Below, piece after piece: positions 7,964-17,500 of a stretch of DNA of 36,143 bases. Made by a program: the position numbers and the translations under genes. The stretch is from Pseudomonadota bacterium (GTDB taxonomy: Bacteria > Myxococcota_A > UBA9042 > GCA-2863065): positions 1 through 36,143 of the forward strand of contig SXOX01000258.1 of NCBI GenBank assembly GCA_005776585.1, in the 5' to 3' direction. Below the pieces are notes generated by a model. The model was given only the letters and a program-made list of their open reading frames with translations. It was not told the DNA's origin and ran no database searches. Numbering within the stretch: the stretch's first letter is position 1; each line of letters opens with the position of its first letter.

Positions 7964-9019
7964 ATGCGGCGTCGACGCTCCGGCACTCCCATCGTGGTCT
8001 GGCTGTCCCTCGGGGCGGTCGCGATCGCGCTCGAGGTCCCTGTCGCCATCTTCGTGAAGAACCTCGCGACGCTCCGGGCCGCCGAGCTCTCGGACGGCGC
8101 ACCGGAGCGCTCCAAGGGTCCAGTGCACGTCCGCCTGACGCCGGTCACACCCAAGGCCCGTGCGATTCGGACGCCGCCCGTGGTCAAACCGCCGCCTGAG
8201 CCGGTCAAGGTCCTCGGGCAGGTGGTCGAGATCAAGCCGCCCGTGACTGAGGAGGCGCCCAAGAAGGCGCGGTATCTCGCGCAGTTCGACAGCACCGTGC
8301 CCAAGGAGGTCAAGGGGCTCGCTCGCAAGAAGAGCCGCGAGGAGCGCCTTGGCACGACTCCGGAGGACTCGGCGTCCACACTCCAGTCGCCGGACTCGAC
8401 CTCACCCAAGCCGACCTCGGCCCCCGACGCCACGCCGCAACAGCCGCTGAAGCCTGGTGTTCAAGGAGGGTCACGGCCAACGGAGGTCGCGCCAGGTCGA
8501 GGTACGCTGATTGCGCGCGATCGCGGCACGCCCGTGCTGGTGCCGACCTTGGACAAGCGCTCGGCGATCGCCAACGTGCAGGCGCTCACCGGCGCTGGCG
8601 CGAGCAATGACGCGCTGATGGACATCAAGGACGAAGGCTCGGACACACTCCTGAACTCGCGGAAGTTTCAGCACTGGGACTTCTTCAATCGGGTCAAGGA
8701 GCGGGTGAGTCAGCACTGGCAGCCCAATACGGCCTATCACGAGGCCGATCCGACTGGTAAAGTGTATGGAGTTAAAGATCGGCTTACGGTGATACAAGTC
8801 ACCCTCGATCGGCAGGGCGGACTGCTGCGGATGCTCACGGTCAAGGACTCCGGCATCGGCGAGCTCGATCGCGAGGCGAAGAAGGCGCTCAAGGAGGCGT
8901 CGCCGTTTCGGAACCCACCCACGGCGCTCTTTGGAGAGGATGGCAAGCTGGTCTTCCAGTTCGGCTTCCTGTTCGAGATCTCGACTTCCCGGTTCAAGTT
9001 CTTTCGCGTGCCGAACTAG
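7964..9019 (+). CDS. TonB-like energy transducer
   Basis: A 351-residue protein anchored by one N-terminal helix (about residues 10-31, VVWLSLGAVAIALEVPVAIF). A long periplasmic linker rich in Pro, Lys, Val and Thr follows (TPPVVKPPPEPVKVLGQ and later PKPTSAPDATPQQP). The C-terminal domain (about 225-351) has the TonB/TolA-like pattern, with FNRVKERVSQHWQPN, LTVIQVTLDRQGGLLRM and a final beta region. TonB proteins carry ExbBD-derived energy to outer-membrane receptors. The linker is longer than in enterobacterial TonB and the C-terminal sequence is divergent, so a TolA-like role is possible. It is followed 8 bp later by a metallopeptidase gene. The conserved YP of classical TonB is not evident. 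Confidence 0.8.
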   Translation: MRRRRSGTPIVVWLSLGAVAIALEVPVAIFVKNLATLRAAELSDGAPERSKGPVHVRLTPVTPKARAIRTPPVVKPPPEPVKVLGQVVEIKPPVTEEAPKKARYLAQFDSTVPKEVKGLARKKSREERLGTTPEDSASTLQSPDSTSPKPTSAPDATPQQPLKPGVQGGSRPTEVAPGRGTLIARDRGTPVLVPTLDKRSAIANVQALTGAGASNDALMDIKDEGSDTLLNSRKFQHWDFFNRVKERVSQHWQPNTAYHEADPTGKVYGVKDRLTVIQVTLDRQGGLLRMLTVKDSGIGELDREAKKALKEASPFRNPPTALFGEDGKLVFQFGFLFEISTSRFKFFRVPN

Positions 9020-9027
9020 GCCGCCAG

Positions 9028-9930
9028 ATGCCTCGCCTGTTCGTGACGTGGCTGACGGGAGTCGTGGCGGCCCTGATCGCCTCGCTTGCCGTGGCGGCGC
9101 CGCGCTCGGTGCGCTTCGACGTCCCCGCGGGCCACGAGCCCGTCGCGGACAGCTTGGCGGCCAACGCCGACGCGGTATATGAAGAGGTCTCCACGCAGCT
9201 CGGCGGCGCGCCGATCGCCGATCCACCCATCCTCGTCCGCGTGCGCTTCGGTGAGGAGGCCTTCCAGGCAGCCATGCCCGGCGCGGGGGTCGCGGAGTGG
9301 GCAGCGGGCGTCGCGTTTCCGGAACACGGGCTCGTCGTGCTACGCGTCGACGCACGCACGCACTTTACGCTGGCGGACGTATTTCGGCACGAGCTGGCGC
9401 ACATCGCTTTGGCACGCGCCGTGGGCCATCGACGGCTACCGCTCTGGTTCTGCGAGGGCCTCGCCGTGCGTCAGGCGGGCGAGCGGTTGGGCCAGCGCTT
9501 CGCGCAGACCGTGGACGCCAGCCTGTTTGACGCGCTCATCCCTTTCGCCGAGCTCTCCGATGGCTTTCCGGTCGGAGCGGGGCGCGCGGATCTCGCCTAT
9601 GCGCAGTCCAGCGCGTTCGTCGGCCACCTCCTGAACAAGTGGGGCTGGAACGGGATGCGGACGATGCTTCGGCGCATCCGCGACGGTCAGCCGTTCGAAG
9701 AGGCCTTTCGTGGCACAGTGGGCCGATCGCTGGTCGAGGTCGAGACCGCCTGGCGGCAGCAGATGGCGGCACGCGCCTCGTGGATGCCAGTCATCCTGGG
9801 CTCGGGGCTCCTCGTGCTCACGCTGGGTGTCTTCATCGCGGGCGGGATCCTCAAGCGCCGCCGTGCACGGAGGCGCCTCGCGGAGCTCGCGCGCGAGAGC
9901 CCTCACCAGCTCGACGACGAGTTCGCCTAG
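9028..9930 (+). CDS. Membrane-anchored gluzincin metallopeptidase (MA-like)
   Basis: A 300-residue protein with a signal peptide (FVTWLTGVVAALIASLAVAA) and a zinc-protease site HELAH (His121, Glu122, His125). The third ligand is probably Glu143 in WFCEGLAV, 18 residues after the second histidine. H-E-x-x-H plus E-G-x-A is the pattern of gluzincins of the peptidase MA type. Near the C-terminus is a transmembrane helix (MPVILGSGLLVLTLGVFIAGGIL) followed by basic residues (KRRRARRR). The catalytic domain would therefore face the periplasm, held in the inner membrane. It starts 8 bp after the TonB-like gene, suggesting co-transcription. The substrate is unknown; envelope protein quality control is a guess. 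Confidence 0.84.
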   Translation: MPRLFVTWLTGVVAALIASLAVAAPRSVRFDVPAGHEPVADSLAANADAVYEEVSTQLGGAPIADPPILVRVRFGEEAFQAAMPGAGVAEWAAGVAFPEHGLVVLRVDARTHFTLADVFRHELAHIALARAVGHRRLPLWFCEGLAVRQAGERLGQRFAQTVDASLFDALIPFAELSDGFPVGAGRADLAYAQSSAFVGHLLNKWGWNGMRTMLRRIRDGQPFEEAFRGTVGRSLVEVETAWRQQMAARASWMPVILGSGLLVLTLGVFIAGGILKRRRARRRLAELARESPHQLDDEFA

Positions 9931-9958
9931 CCGTTCCTCCCCGTGGTAAACCCGGACG

Positions 9959-11188
9959 ATGGACCCTCACGCCGCGCCGATCGACCCCGCCCTCCATCGC
10001 TTGGATGCCTCCGAGGTCGTCGCCCGGTTGCGCGCTGCGGGCCACGAGGCCTTTTTCGTCGGGGGCTGCGTCCGGGACCGTCTGCTGGGGCGCACGCCTC
10101 GCGAGTACGACATCGCCACCGACGCGCACCCAGCCGATGTCCAGCGCATCTTCCGGCATACGATCCCGGTCGGCGTGCAGTTTGGCGTCATCATCGTCGT
10201 CACGCGCATCTCGCAATACGAGGTCGCCACGTTTCGGGCCGATACCGCCTATGAGGATGGCCGGCGCCCCAATGGCGTCCTCTTCGTCTCCGCGCGCGAG
10301 GACGTCCTCCGCCGGGACTTCACGATCAACGGGCTGCTGGAAGATCCGGCGAGCGGCGACCTGTGCGACTTCGTGGGCGGTCGCGCCGACCTCGCGGCGC
10401 GCCTCATCCGCGCGATCGGCGATCCCGAGGCGCGCTTCGTCGAAGATCACCTGCGGGCGCTGCGCGCCATCCGCTTCGCGGCGACGCTCGGCTTCACAAT
10501 CGAGGCCGCCACGTTCGACGCCATTCGCGCCATGGCCGACCGCGTCACCAGCGTCTCCGGCGAGCGCCTGCACCAGGAGCTGAGTCGGCTCTTCAGCGAA
10601 GGGGACGCGTGCCGTGGGGCGGTCCTGTTGGCGGAGAGCGGGTTGCTCGCGCTGCTGCTTCCGGAGGCGACGCTGCGGGAGCCCATGGAGCTCCAGACCG
10701 CGTTTGGCAACCTCGCGACCGTCGATCTGGTGCTCGCCCTGGCGCTGCTCGTCGGCCTCTTGGGCGGCGAGGCGCTCGCCGACACCCTCGGTCGTCGCTT
10801 GCGCCTGTCGCGAGGGGACCATGGGCGCCTGACGTTCTTGCTGCGCGAGGCGCCGGCGTTGGACGCGCTCTCGACTCGGGCCGCCCGGCTTCGGCTCGTG
10901 CGCGAGCCCCACGGCGGCGCGTTGCTGGCGGTCGCTCGCGCGTGGCGCACCACGCGTGGCGGAGACCTCGACACCATCGCGGCCCTCGAGGCGCTGAGCG
11001 CAACCACGCCGCCCGAGCAGCTCCATCCTCCCCGATGGGTCACCGGCGAGGAGCTCAAGGCGATGGGAGCCCGGCCCGGTCCGGCCTTCAAGGCCGTCCT
11101 GCGTGCGGTCGAGGATGCGCAGCTCGAGGGTGAGGTCACGAGCGCCGAGCAGGCCCTAGCGTTGGCGGCGCGCCTCATCGTGAGCTGA
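9959..11188 (+). CDS. pcnB: Poly(A) polymerase / tRNA nucleotidyltransferase family protein
   Basis: A 409-residue class II nucleotidyltransferase of the PcnB/CCA-adding group. The head has the sugar-nucleotide motif GGCVRDRLLG (35-44) and the catalytic carboxylates in EYDIATDA (Asp51, Asp55). RRDFTINGLLEDP follows near residue 120. The neck segment has EDHLRALRAIRFAATLGF and ERLHQELSRLFSEG. These enzymes add either 3' poly(A) to RNA or CCA to tRNA, and sequence motifs alone often fail to separate them. PTPREYDIATDAHPADVQ-like heads and FRHT are common in PcnB-type enzymes of this phylum, so the symbol is tentative. Its 3' end overlaps the convergent cyclase gene by 33 bp. Confidence 0.88.
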   Translation: MDPHAAPIDPALHRLDASEVVARLRAAGHEAFFVGGCVRDRLLGRTPREYDIATDAHPADVQRIFRHTIPVGVQFGVIIVVTRISQYEVATFRADTAYEDGRRPNGVLFVSAREDVLRRDFTINGLLEDPASGDLCDFVGGRADLAARLIRAIGDPEARFVEDHLRALRAIRFAATLGFTIEAATFDAIRAMADRVTSVSGERLHQELSRLFSEGDACRGAVLLAESGLLALLLPEATLREPMELQTAFGNLATVDLVLALALLVGLLGGEALADTLGRRLRLSRGDHGRLTFLLREAPALDALSTRAARLRLVREPHGGALLAVARAWRTTRGGDLDTIAALEALSATTPPEQLHPPRWVTGEELKAMGARPGPAFKAVLRAVEDAQLEGEVTSAEQALALAARLIVS

Positions 11189-13015
11189 AGCGAGCCTCAC
11201 CCACTTCGCTAGAGCCGCCAGGATTGGACACTGCGACGTGACGAAGTTGGCGTAGAAGAAGTCCGGCGGGACCATGACGTAGAGCGCCTGAGGCTCGTCC
11301 CAGAGCCCGTCGCGGCGCTGGGCGGCGAGCAGGAAGTCCACGGCCGCGAGGACCGCGGGATCGTCGACGGCGACGCCACCTGACACCAGCGCAGAGAGGA
11401 CATCGGCGGTCAACGTCGGCACGCTCGGTCCCCGGCCCGCCAGCGCTGGCTCGCGGTAGGAAGCGAGGTCCTCACCGAAGCCGCCGTCCTGGTTCTGGCG
11501 TTCGCGCAGCCAGGTGACGGCACGCTGGACCCAGGGCTCGGTCATGTCGACGCCGACCTCGGCGAGACCCGTCAGGACGCACGACGTCGCGGCTAGGTAG
11601 TTGACCTCCCAGCGGCCCCACCACATGTGCTCCGACTGCAGCTCGCGGCAGAAGTCGACCGCACGGCGAACGACCGGATCGGCGACCGTGAAGCCGCAGC
11701 GCCCCAAGCCGAGGAGCACGCGACCGGTGAGCTCCGGGGTGGCCGGGTCCCCGAGCTCCGGTGGCGGGTCGACCAGCAACTTGAGGAGGCCCAGCGGCGT
11801 GCTCGGCGGCTCGATCGGTCGCGTGAAGATGGGCGTCTTGGGCAACGGCGCGAGCCCATGGCTGAACGCAGGCCAGCCGCCTTCGACGTTCACCATGCCG
11901 AGCAGCCAGGCGAGGCCGCGCTCATAGGTCGCCGCGTGCTCTCCCGTTGGTCGACCACCGTGCCACGTACCGAGTGCTGCGAGGACGGCGCCCGTCGTGT
12001 CGCAGTCGGAGCACAGAGGGTTGTCGATCTCGTAGGGCCACCCTCCGCTACGCGGCGTCAGCGGACCCGGGTTCTGCCAGTCGGCGGGCGCGTCCAACGT
12101 CGTTTGAGTCCCGATCAGGAAGTCGACCGCGCGCACCAGTCGGGAGTCTGAGCGGGGATGACCGGCCTCCAGCAGCACCCGCACCGCCTCCGCCGTGTTC
12201 CAGATCTCCGCGGTGTAGGGCAGCACCTCGATGCCCGCCTTGGGGTGCGGCACCCGCCAGCGCTCCATGGAGCCCAGCGCGAGCTGAAAGCGCGCCGACT
12301 CGCGGGACACGCCTAGCGCGTCGTAGGCGGCGACGCCGAGCAGCGTCGACATGAGGATGCCGGCCCAGTTGCCGTGGTCGTTCTGCGTGCGCTCGAGGTA
12401 ATCTTGTACGCGCGCTTCCTCGGCCTCGTGCAGCCACCGCACCGGGCGCGCCGATGGGCAAGGCTCCGCGCGTTCCAAGAGACGCCGAACGATGACGGGG
12501 AGCTCGTTGGCCACGAGCACGAGCTCGAGGCCCACGCGTGAGCCGAGGAAGCGCTGAAACCCGGGAATGAGCTTGTACAAGAGCACAGGCGAGGGCAGGG
12601 CGGTGGCCGGCAGCGTTCCGCCCATGGCGAGGAAGATGTGCCAGCCGGCTTGGGTACGGGCCACACCGCCCGAGCGAATGACGATGTTCCAGGCCGCGCG
12701 GACCGGTGGGTCGTCAGGTGCGAGCCCGCAGGCGAGGAGGCCCGCATGGACGAGGGCTGTGGCCGTGGGCTCCATCGTCGACGACAGCGGCGCGCCGGCA
12801 TAGCCGCCATCGGGCAACGCATCGGCGAGCATGCTCGCGCAATAGTCCGCGGCGCGTCCACGGGTGAGCACGCCGATGTGCGCTTCGGTGATGGCCGTGA
12901 TTGCGGTGTACATCGGCCCGCCCCGGTTGTGGCCGAGGAAGCCGCCGTCGGGGAGCTGGTGCGTCAGCAAGGCCTCACGCGCCGAGGCCAGGGCGGCACG
13001 CGCTCGTTCGAGCAT
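11156..13015 (-). CDS. Squalene-hopene-cyclase-family class II terpene cyclase, divergent
   Basis: A 619-residue protein that follows the squalene-hopene cyclase plan over its full length. QW-type repeats include LPDGGF, GGWPYEIDN, EGGWPAF, QNQDGGFGED and QRRDGLWDE. MWWGRWEVNYLAATSCVLTGL corresponds to the conserved GRWGVNY region. The catalytic motif, D-x-D-D-T-A in hopene cyclases, is DCDTTG here (residues 337-342): the central catalytic aspartate (Asp339) is kept but the next aspartate is Thr340. The family protonates and cyclises polyprenoids, usually as a monotopic membrane protein. No hopanoid genes (hpn, squalene synthase) are nearby, so squalene may not be the substrate. ATG 13015 has GGAG about 9 bases upstream and is one base after the preceding gene's stop. 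Confidence 0.85.
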   Translation of the reverse strand: MLERARAALASAREALLTHQLPDGGFLGHNRGGPMYTAITAITEAHIGVLTRGRAADYCASMLADALPDGGYAGAPLSSTMEPTATALVHAGLLACGLAPDDPPVRAAWNIVIRSGGVARTQAGWHIFLAMGGTLPATALPSPVLLYKLIPGFQRFLGSRVGLELVLVANELPVIVRRLLERAEPCPSARPVRWLHEAEEARVQDYLERTQNDHGNWAGILMSTLLGVAAYDALGVSRESARFQLALGSMERWRVPHPKAGIEVLPYTAEIWNTAEAVRVLLEAGHPRSDSRLVRAVDFLIGTQTTLDAPADWQNPGPLTPRSGGWPYEIDNPLCSDCDTTGAVLAALGTWHGGRPTGEHAATYERGLAWLLGMVNVEGGWPAFSHGLAPLPKTPIFTRPIEPPSTPLGLLKLLVDPPPELGDPATPELTGRVLLGLGRCGFTVADPVVRRAVDFCRELQSEHMWWGRWEVNYLAATSCVLTGLAEVGVDMTEPWVQRAVTWLRERQNQDGGFGEDLASYREPALAGRGPSVPTLTADVLSALVSGGVAVDDPAVLAAVDFLLAAQRRDGLWDEPQALYVMVPPDFFYANFVTSQCPILAALAKWVRLASAHDEARRQR

Positions 13016-13016
13016 G

Positions 13017-14525
13017 TCAGCCCGCTCCCGCTGCGCCACCCAGGCGCTGATAGGCCCGAGCCGCAAAGCCGCTCGCGGGATCGAGCCCGATGACCTGCTC
13101 GAGGACGCGCGCCCCTTCGGAGTTGGGGCCCTCGTCGGTGAGCGCCATGCCCAGGAAGAACAGGGCGTTGATACGGACGAGCTCGCGGCTGCCCGGGACG
13201 TCGAAGCCAATCTCCTGATCGGAGGCGCTCTCCGTCGCCCCGACCACGATGCGGAGGTCGTCGAGCCCCGGTTCGCGAACGCCAAAGGCCAGCGGAAGGA
13301 CCGTGCACAGTCGCCCACGGGTCAGGCGCGTCTCGAGGTCCTCGACGACCGTCTTCGTTGTACACCGCCGGCTGCGCTCGACGGCGCCAAGGGCGTCCTG
13401 GACGCGCGACATGGCCGACAGGAGGTCCGGCGCGCGACCCGCCTCGACTCCGAGCGTCGCTGCCGCGAGCGCCTGCACGAGCGCGTCGTCGGGCGCCAGC
13501 GTCTGCGCCAGCGCGACCCGCGCGACGGCGCCTTCGTGCTCGGTAAGGCCCAGGGCGAGACCGAGGTACGCGTTGAGCAGCGCATGGTCGCGGAAGTCTG
13601 GATGAGCGCTGGCGACCCGGAGGATCCGCACGGCCTCAGTCAATCGCCCGAGCCCGATCAGCAGCCGGCCGTAGTCGAGCAGAGGGTCGCCCGCTGGCAG
13701 CTCCGAGGAAGCCGACTTGCCGACCAATCGAGGTCCACTCAGGGCCGCCAGCGCTGGAGCCGCGAGGCGCGACTTGCGCTCGAGGGACTCCGTGAGCCGA
13801 TGCCGGACGATGAACCTGGGGCTTGGCAGGTGAAGCGACTCGATCGCCAGCCGGTGAGACTCGTTCGAGACCCGCGCCAGCCGCGACACGAGGGCATCCG
13901 CGGCGACCTGGCGTGCGCTGGACAAGAGCTGGCCGACCGATGCGCGGCGCACCGTGTCCGAGGTCGCACCTGTGCCGTGTGCCGACGTCCGTCCGACGTC
14001 GGTAATCACCGCGTCGACCTCCGCGATCGCCGCCTCTCGTCCGAGATCGACGACCCGGAGCACGTCGTCGAGCCCGAAGCCGAGCCCGTGGAGCTCGACG
14101 GTCGCCTCGGCGATCCACGCGTGATGCCCGGCATACGGACCATCGGACGGGAGCGCCTCGACCCGCACGAGCGCGTCGACCAGCGCCTCCGCGATGGGGA
14201 TCTCCTCCACCAGCGCCGCGCGCGAGGGTGGTCCCGGAGCCGCCTGCGCCGGATCGGGGGCGGAGCGATCGACGAGCAGCCGCTCCGTCGTGTCGACGTC
14301 GTAGTGAGCGTCCTCCACCAGCACCTGCGCGATCTCGTCGAGCGGGAGCTGGAGCTCGGCCTGCGCGCGCATGATGAATCGCACGATGCGAAGGTGGCGC
14401 TCGCCATAGCGGCCCGACGCATCCGGCGGGGGGAGCAGGCCGCGCTGGCGGTACAGTTCCACCGACTCGAGCCAGACGCCGGCTCGCTGCGCCAGATCGA
14501 GGAGCGTCAGCCCCGAGTCGCTCAC
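13017..14525 (-). CDS. MerR-like HTH protein with helical/TPR-like repeats
   Basis: A 502-residue protein. Its N-terminus reads as a MerR-type winged helix: LTLLDLAQRAGVWLESVELYR, then RQRGLLPPPDASGRYGERHL, then the recognition-type helix RIVRFIMRAQAELQLPLDEI. Beyond about residue 120 it is mostly alpha-helical; near the C-terminus (DYGRLLIGLGRLTEAVRILR... and ALLNAYLGLALGLTEHEG) it resembles TPR units, and NALFFLGMALTDEGPNSEGA is another. A DNA-binding regulator that senses through a TPR domain is the simplest reading. The GTG start overlaps the TGA of the upstream lipoprotein gene (GTGA), and the stop is one base before the cyclase ATG. It is tightly coupled to both neighbours and may regulate them. 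Confidence 0.75.
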   Translation of the reverse strand: MSDSGLTLLDLAQRAGVWLESVELYRQRGLLPPPDASGRYGERHLRIVRFIMRAQAELQLPLDEIAQVLVEDAHYDVDTTERLLVDRSAPDPAQAAPGPPSRAALVEEIPIAEALVDALVRVEALPSDGPYAGHHAWIAEATVELHGLGFGLDDVLRVVDLGREAAIAEVDAVITDVGRTSAHGTGATSDTVRRASVGQLLSSARQVAADALVSRLARVSNESHRLAIESLHLPSPRFIVRHRLTESLERKSRLAAPALAALSGPRLVGKSASSELPAGDPLLDYGRLLIGLGRLTEAVRILRVASAHPDFRDHALLNAYLGLALGLTEHEGAVARVALAQTLAPDDALVQALAAATLGVEAGRAPDLLSAMSRVQDALGAVERSRRCTTKTVVEDLETRLTRGRLCTVLPLAFGVREPGLDDLRIVVGATESASDQEIGFDVPGSRELVRINALFFLGMALTDEGPNSEGARVLEQVIGLDPASGFAARAYQRLGGAAGAG

Positions 14526-17500
14526 GGGACGTCGGAGCCTGGCGCGGGACTGGCCCCGAGTACGGAGCCGTGGTGCGCGCCGGGTCCGAGGTCGGGTGTT
14601 TGAGCGTCGAAGTAGACGGGGACGTCGAAGTTCAGCAAGAAGAGCGTGTCGCCATCGGGTGCGAGGTCCTTGGCTGGGACGAAGGTCTCTTTGTACCGTG
14701 CCCCACTGGAGAAGCGGACCTCGTCGATCGTCCCTGCGACGAACTCCCCGGTGCCCAAGCCGCACCCGATCCACAGCGGCGCCGTGTTGCCAATGGGCGC
14801 GACGCCGGTCAGGACCTGCGGCAGGTCCGCGGTTCCATCGAGGACCCAGCGGACGACGTTGAACGCGGTGCGCGTGAGGGCGAGGTGGTGCCACGCGCCA
14901 TCGGCGACGACCTTAGAGAACGTGGACGTGATGTCCCCGCCGGCGGAGCCGCCGAAGTGAATCGCCGGCTTCCCGGCGGTGTCGACCGAGAGGCTCCAAT
15001 CGTGCTCGCCGACCGCGGCGGTCTCGCGGTGATCGAGCAGTCGGACGACGCTGGCAGGCTTGTCCAGTCGCAGCCAGAGCTCCAACGTGAGCTCGGCCGG
15101 TGATTCGAGGAACGTCGCGCCCGTCACCTTGATGCACGAGTCGACGCCGTTTGCTGCGAAGCTGCGCCGCAAGAGCTGGCCCTCAAGGTCGCAGGTCGCC
15201 GCGCAGCCATCCCCGCCCGTGACGTTCGCGTCGTCGCAGGTCTCACCCGCGTCGAGTGAGCCCTCACCGCAGCAGCCATCGAAGCCCGTAGGCACCGCGA
15301 GCGAGGCCGTGATGGTGCCTACGGCCGAGGCAGGGAGCACGACCGCGTTTCGCCCCTGGCCGCTCACGTCGCGCGCTCCGCTGGCCTGCGGGTTCGGCTC
15401 GTCGAACCGCCACAGCGCGACCGTGGCCTCGTCGGGTGACAGGCGCGCCGGCGGCGTAAACTGAGTCGTGTAGCGCGCGAAACGCGAGATGCGGAGCTCG
15501 TCGAGCTGACCGGCAAAGCCGTCGGCGATAGGACCGGTGCCGGTCGCCAGCCGACTGCACCCGATGGCCAAGGGGAGCGTGTTCGAGAGGCTGTTGCTGT
15601 TGACCGTCGTGACCGTGGCAAGCGGCTTGCCGTCGACCCACCACGTCTGCACGCTGAACTGGCTCGCCGAGGTGCGCGTCACGGCGACGTGGTGCCACTT
15701 GTCGTCGTTCAACGCGACGTTTTGCATGCCGAGGGTCGTATCGGCGTTGGACGTGTTGCCGTAATGGAAGCGGAACTGACCGAGCCCGCTGGGCGCCGCA
15801 TACGAGATGTGCCAGTCCTCCTCCCCGGTCGTCTCCGTTTTGCGCTGATCGAGCAGTATGGCCGGCGTCTTCGAGGTGGTCTTGACCCACCACTCGATGG
15901 TGAATCCGGTGTTGGGCGTGAGGAACGCGCCCCCGCCAGCCGTGAAGCATCCTTGCGCGAGGACGACGCTGCGCGGGGGGCCGGGGCACGGGCAGCCCAC
16001 CTTGAGGCCGGGCGTGCAGACGCCGGCCTGGCACAGATCACCGACCGTGCAGTCGACGCCATCGCTGCACGCGGTCCCGTCGGTGTGGACCTTGGCCTCA
16101 CACGTGCCGGTGGCGACGTTGCACTCGCCCGTCGCGCACGCCGCATTGGCGGAAGAACAATCGACGGCGCCACCGACGCACTTGCCGTCAGCGCACTGGT
16201 CTCCCGTCGTGCAGGCCGACGCGTCCTGGCACGCGGTACCGTCAGGGGCCTTGGTCACCTTGCAGCCGCCGGTCGCGTCGTCGCAGGCGGCCAGCTCGCA
16301 CGGACCGGCCTGAGACGCGCAGTCGAGGCCACCGCCGGCGACACACTGACCCGACTTGCACGTGTCGTTCGTCGAGCACTTCAGGCCGTCGTCGCACGGG
16401 GTGGCGTCCGGCTTCGGCGTCGTGGTGCACGTGTCATTGGTCTCGTCACAGAGCGCGTTTTGGCACGTGTTGGCCGTGCCGGCGCAGTCCTTGAGCGTCC
16501 CGGTGCAGACGCCGCTGCCTTGCGCGCACGCGTCGCCGACGGTGCAGAACAGGCCGTCGTCACACGTCTTGCCATCCGCGGCGGGGTTCGGGACGCTGAT
16601 GCAGTCGCCCGTGAGCACGTTGCACCCGCCCTTGTGGCAGGCGTTCTTCGCCACGAAGTCGCAGTCCTTGGGGGTGCCGAGGCAGACGCCCCCCTGGCAG
16701 TGGTCGGCAAACGTGCAGATGGAGTTGTCGTCGCACGCGGTCGTGGCCGCCTTGGGGGTCGCGATGCACGTCCCCGAGGCCGGGACGCACTCGCCCACGT
16801 TGCAGGTGTCTCCCAGTCCCGAGCAGTCCTTGATGGTCCCTGGGGAGCAAGTGCCTCCCGAGCACAGGTCCGTCTGTGTGCATGCGTCGGCGTCGTCGCA
16901 GGACGTGCCGTCGGGCCGGGCCTTCGTCGTGCACTTTCCGCTGTCAGGCGCACACGCACCTTTCGCACAGGCGCCATCGAGGCTGGAGCAGTCGGCAGTG
17001 ACGCCGGCGCAGGCACCGGTCGCACACGTGTCGTTCTGCGTGCAGAGATCTCCGTCATCGCACACGGCGCCCGGGGGAGCCGCCGTATCGCCGCAGGCGC
17101 CCGTCTTGGGATCGCACGTCGCGACGCGGCAGGTCCCGGCTGGCAAGGGGCATGTCTTCTCCTTGCCCTTGCACGCTCCGCCGGTGCATTGGTCGCCCAG
17201 GGTACAGGCCGAGCCGTCGTCGCAGGCGCCGCCATCGGGGGCCGCCGTAGAGCCACACGTCCCGGTGGCCGGATCGCAGGCCGCGACCAGACACGGATCC
17301 TCGGGCGCAGGACAGGTCTTGGCGGTCGCCTCGACGCAGACACCGCCCTTGCAGGCTGCCGTGGCGGTGCACAACGTCTTGGCCGTGCAGGCCGTCCCAT
17401 CCGGTGCTGGTGCCGTGACACAGCCGCCCTTGGCTGCATCACACTGCCCGGCGAGGCAGCCCGAGTCGTCGCTCGGACAGGTCCGCGCCGTGCCCACGCA

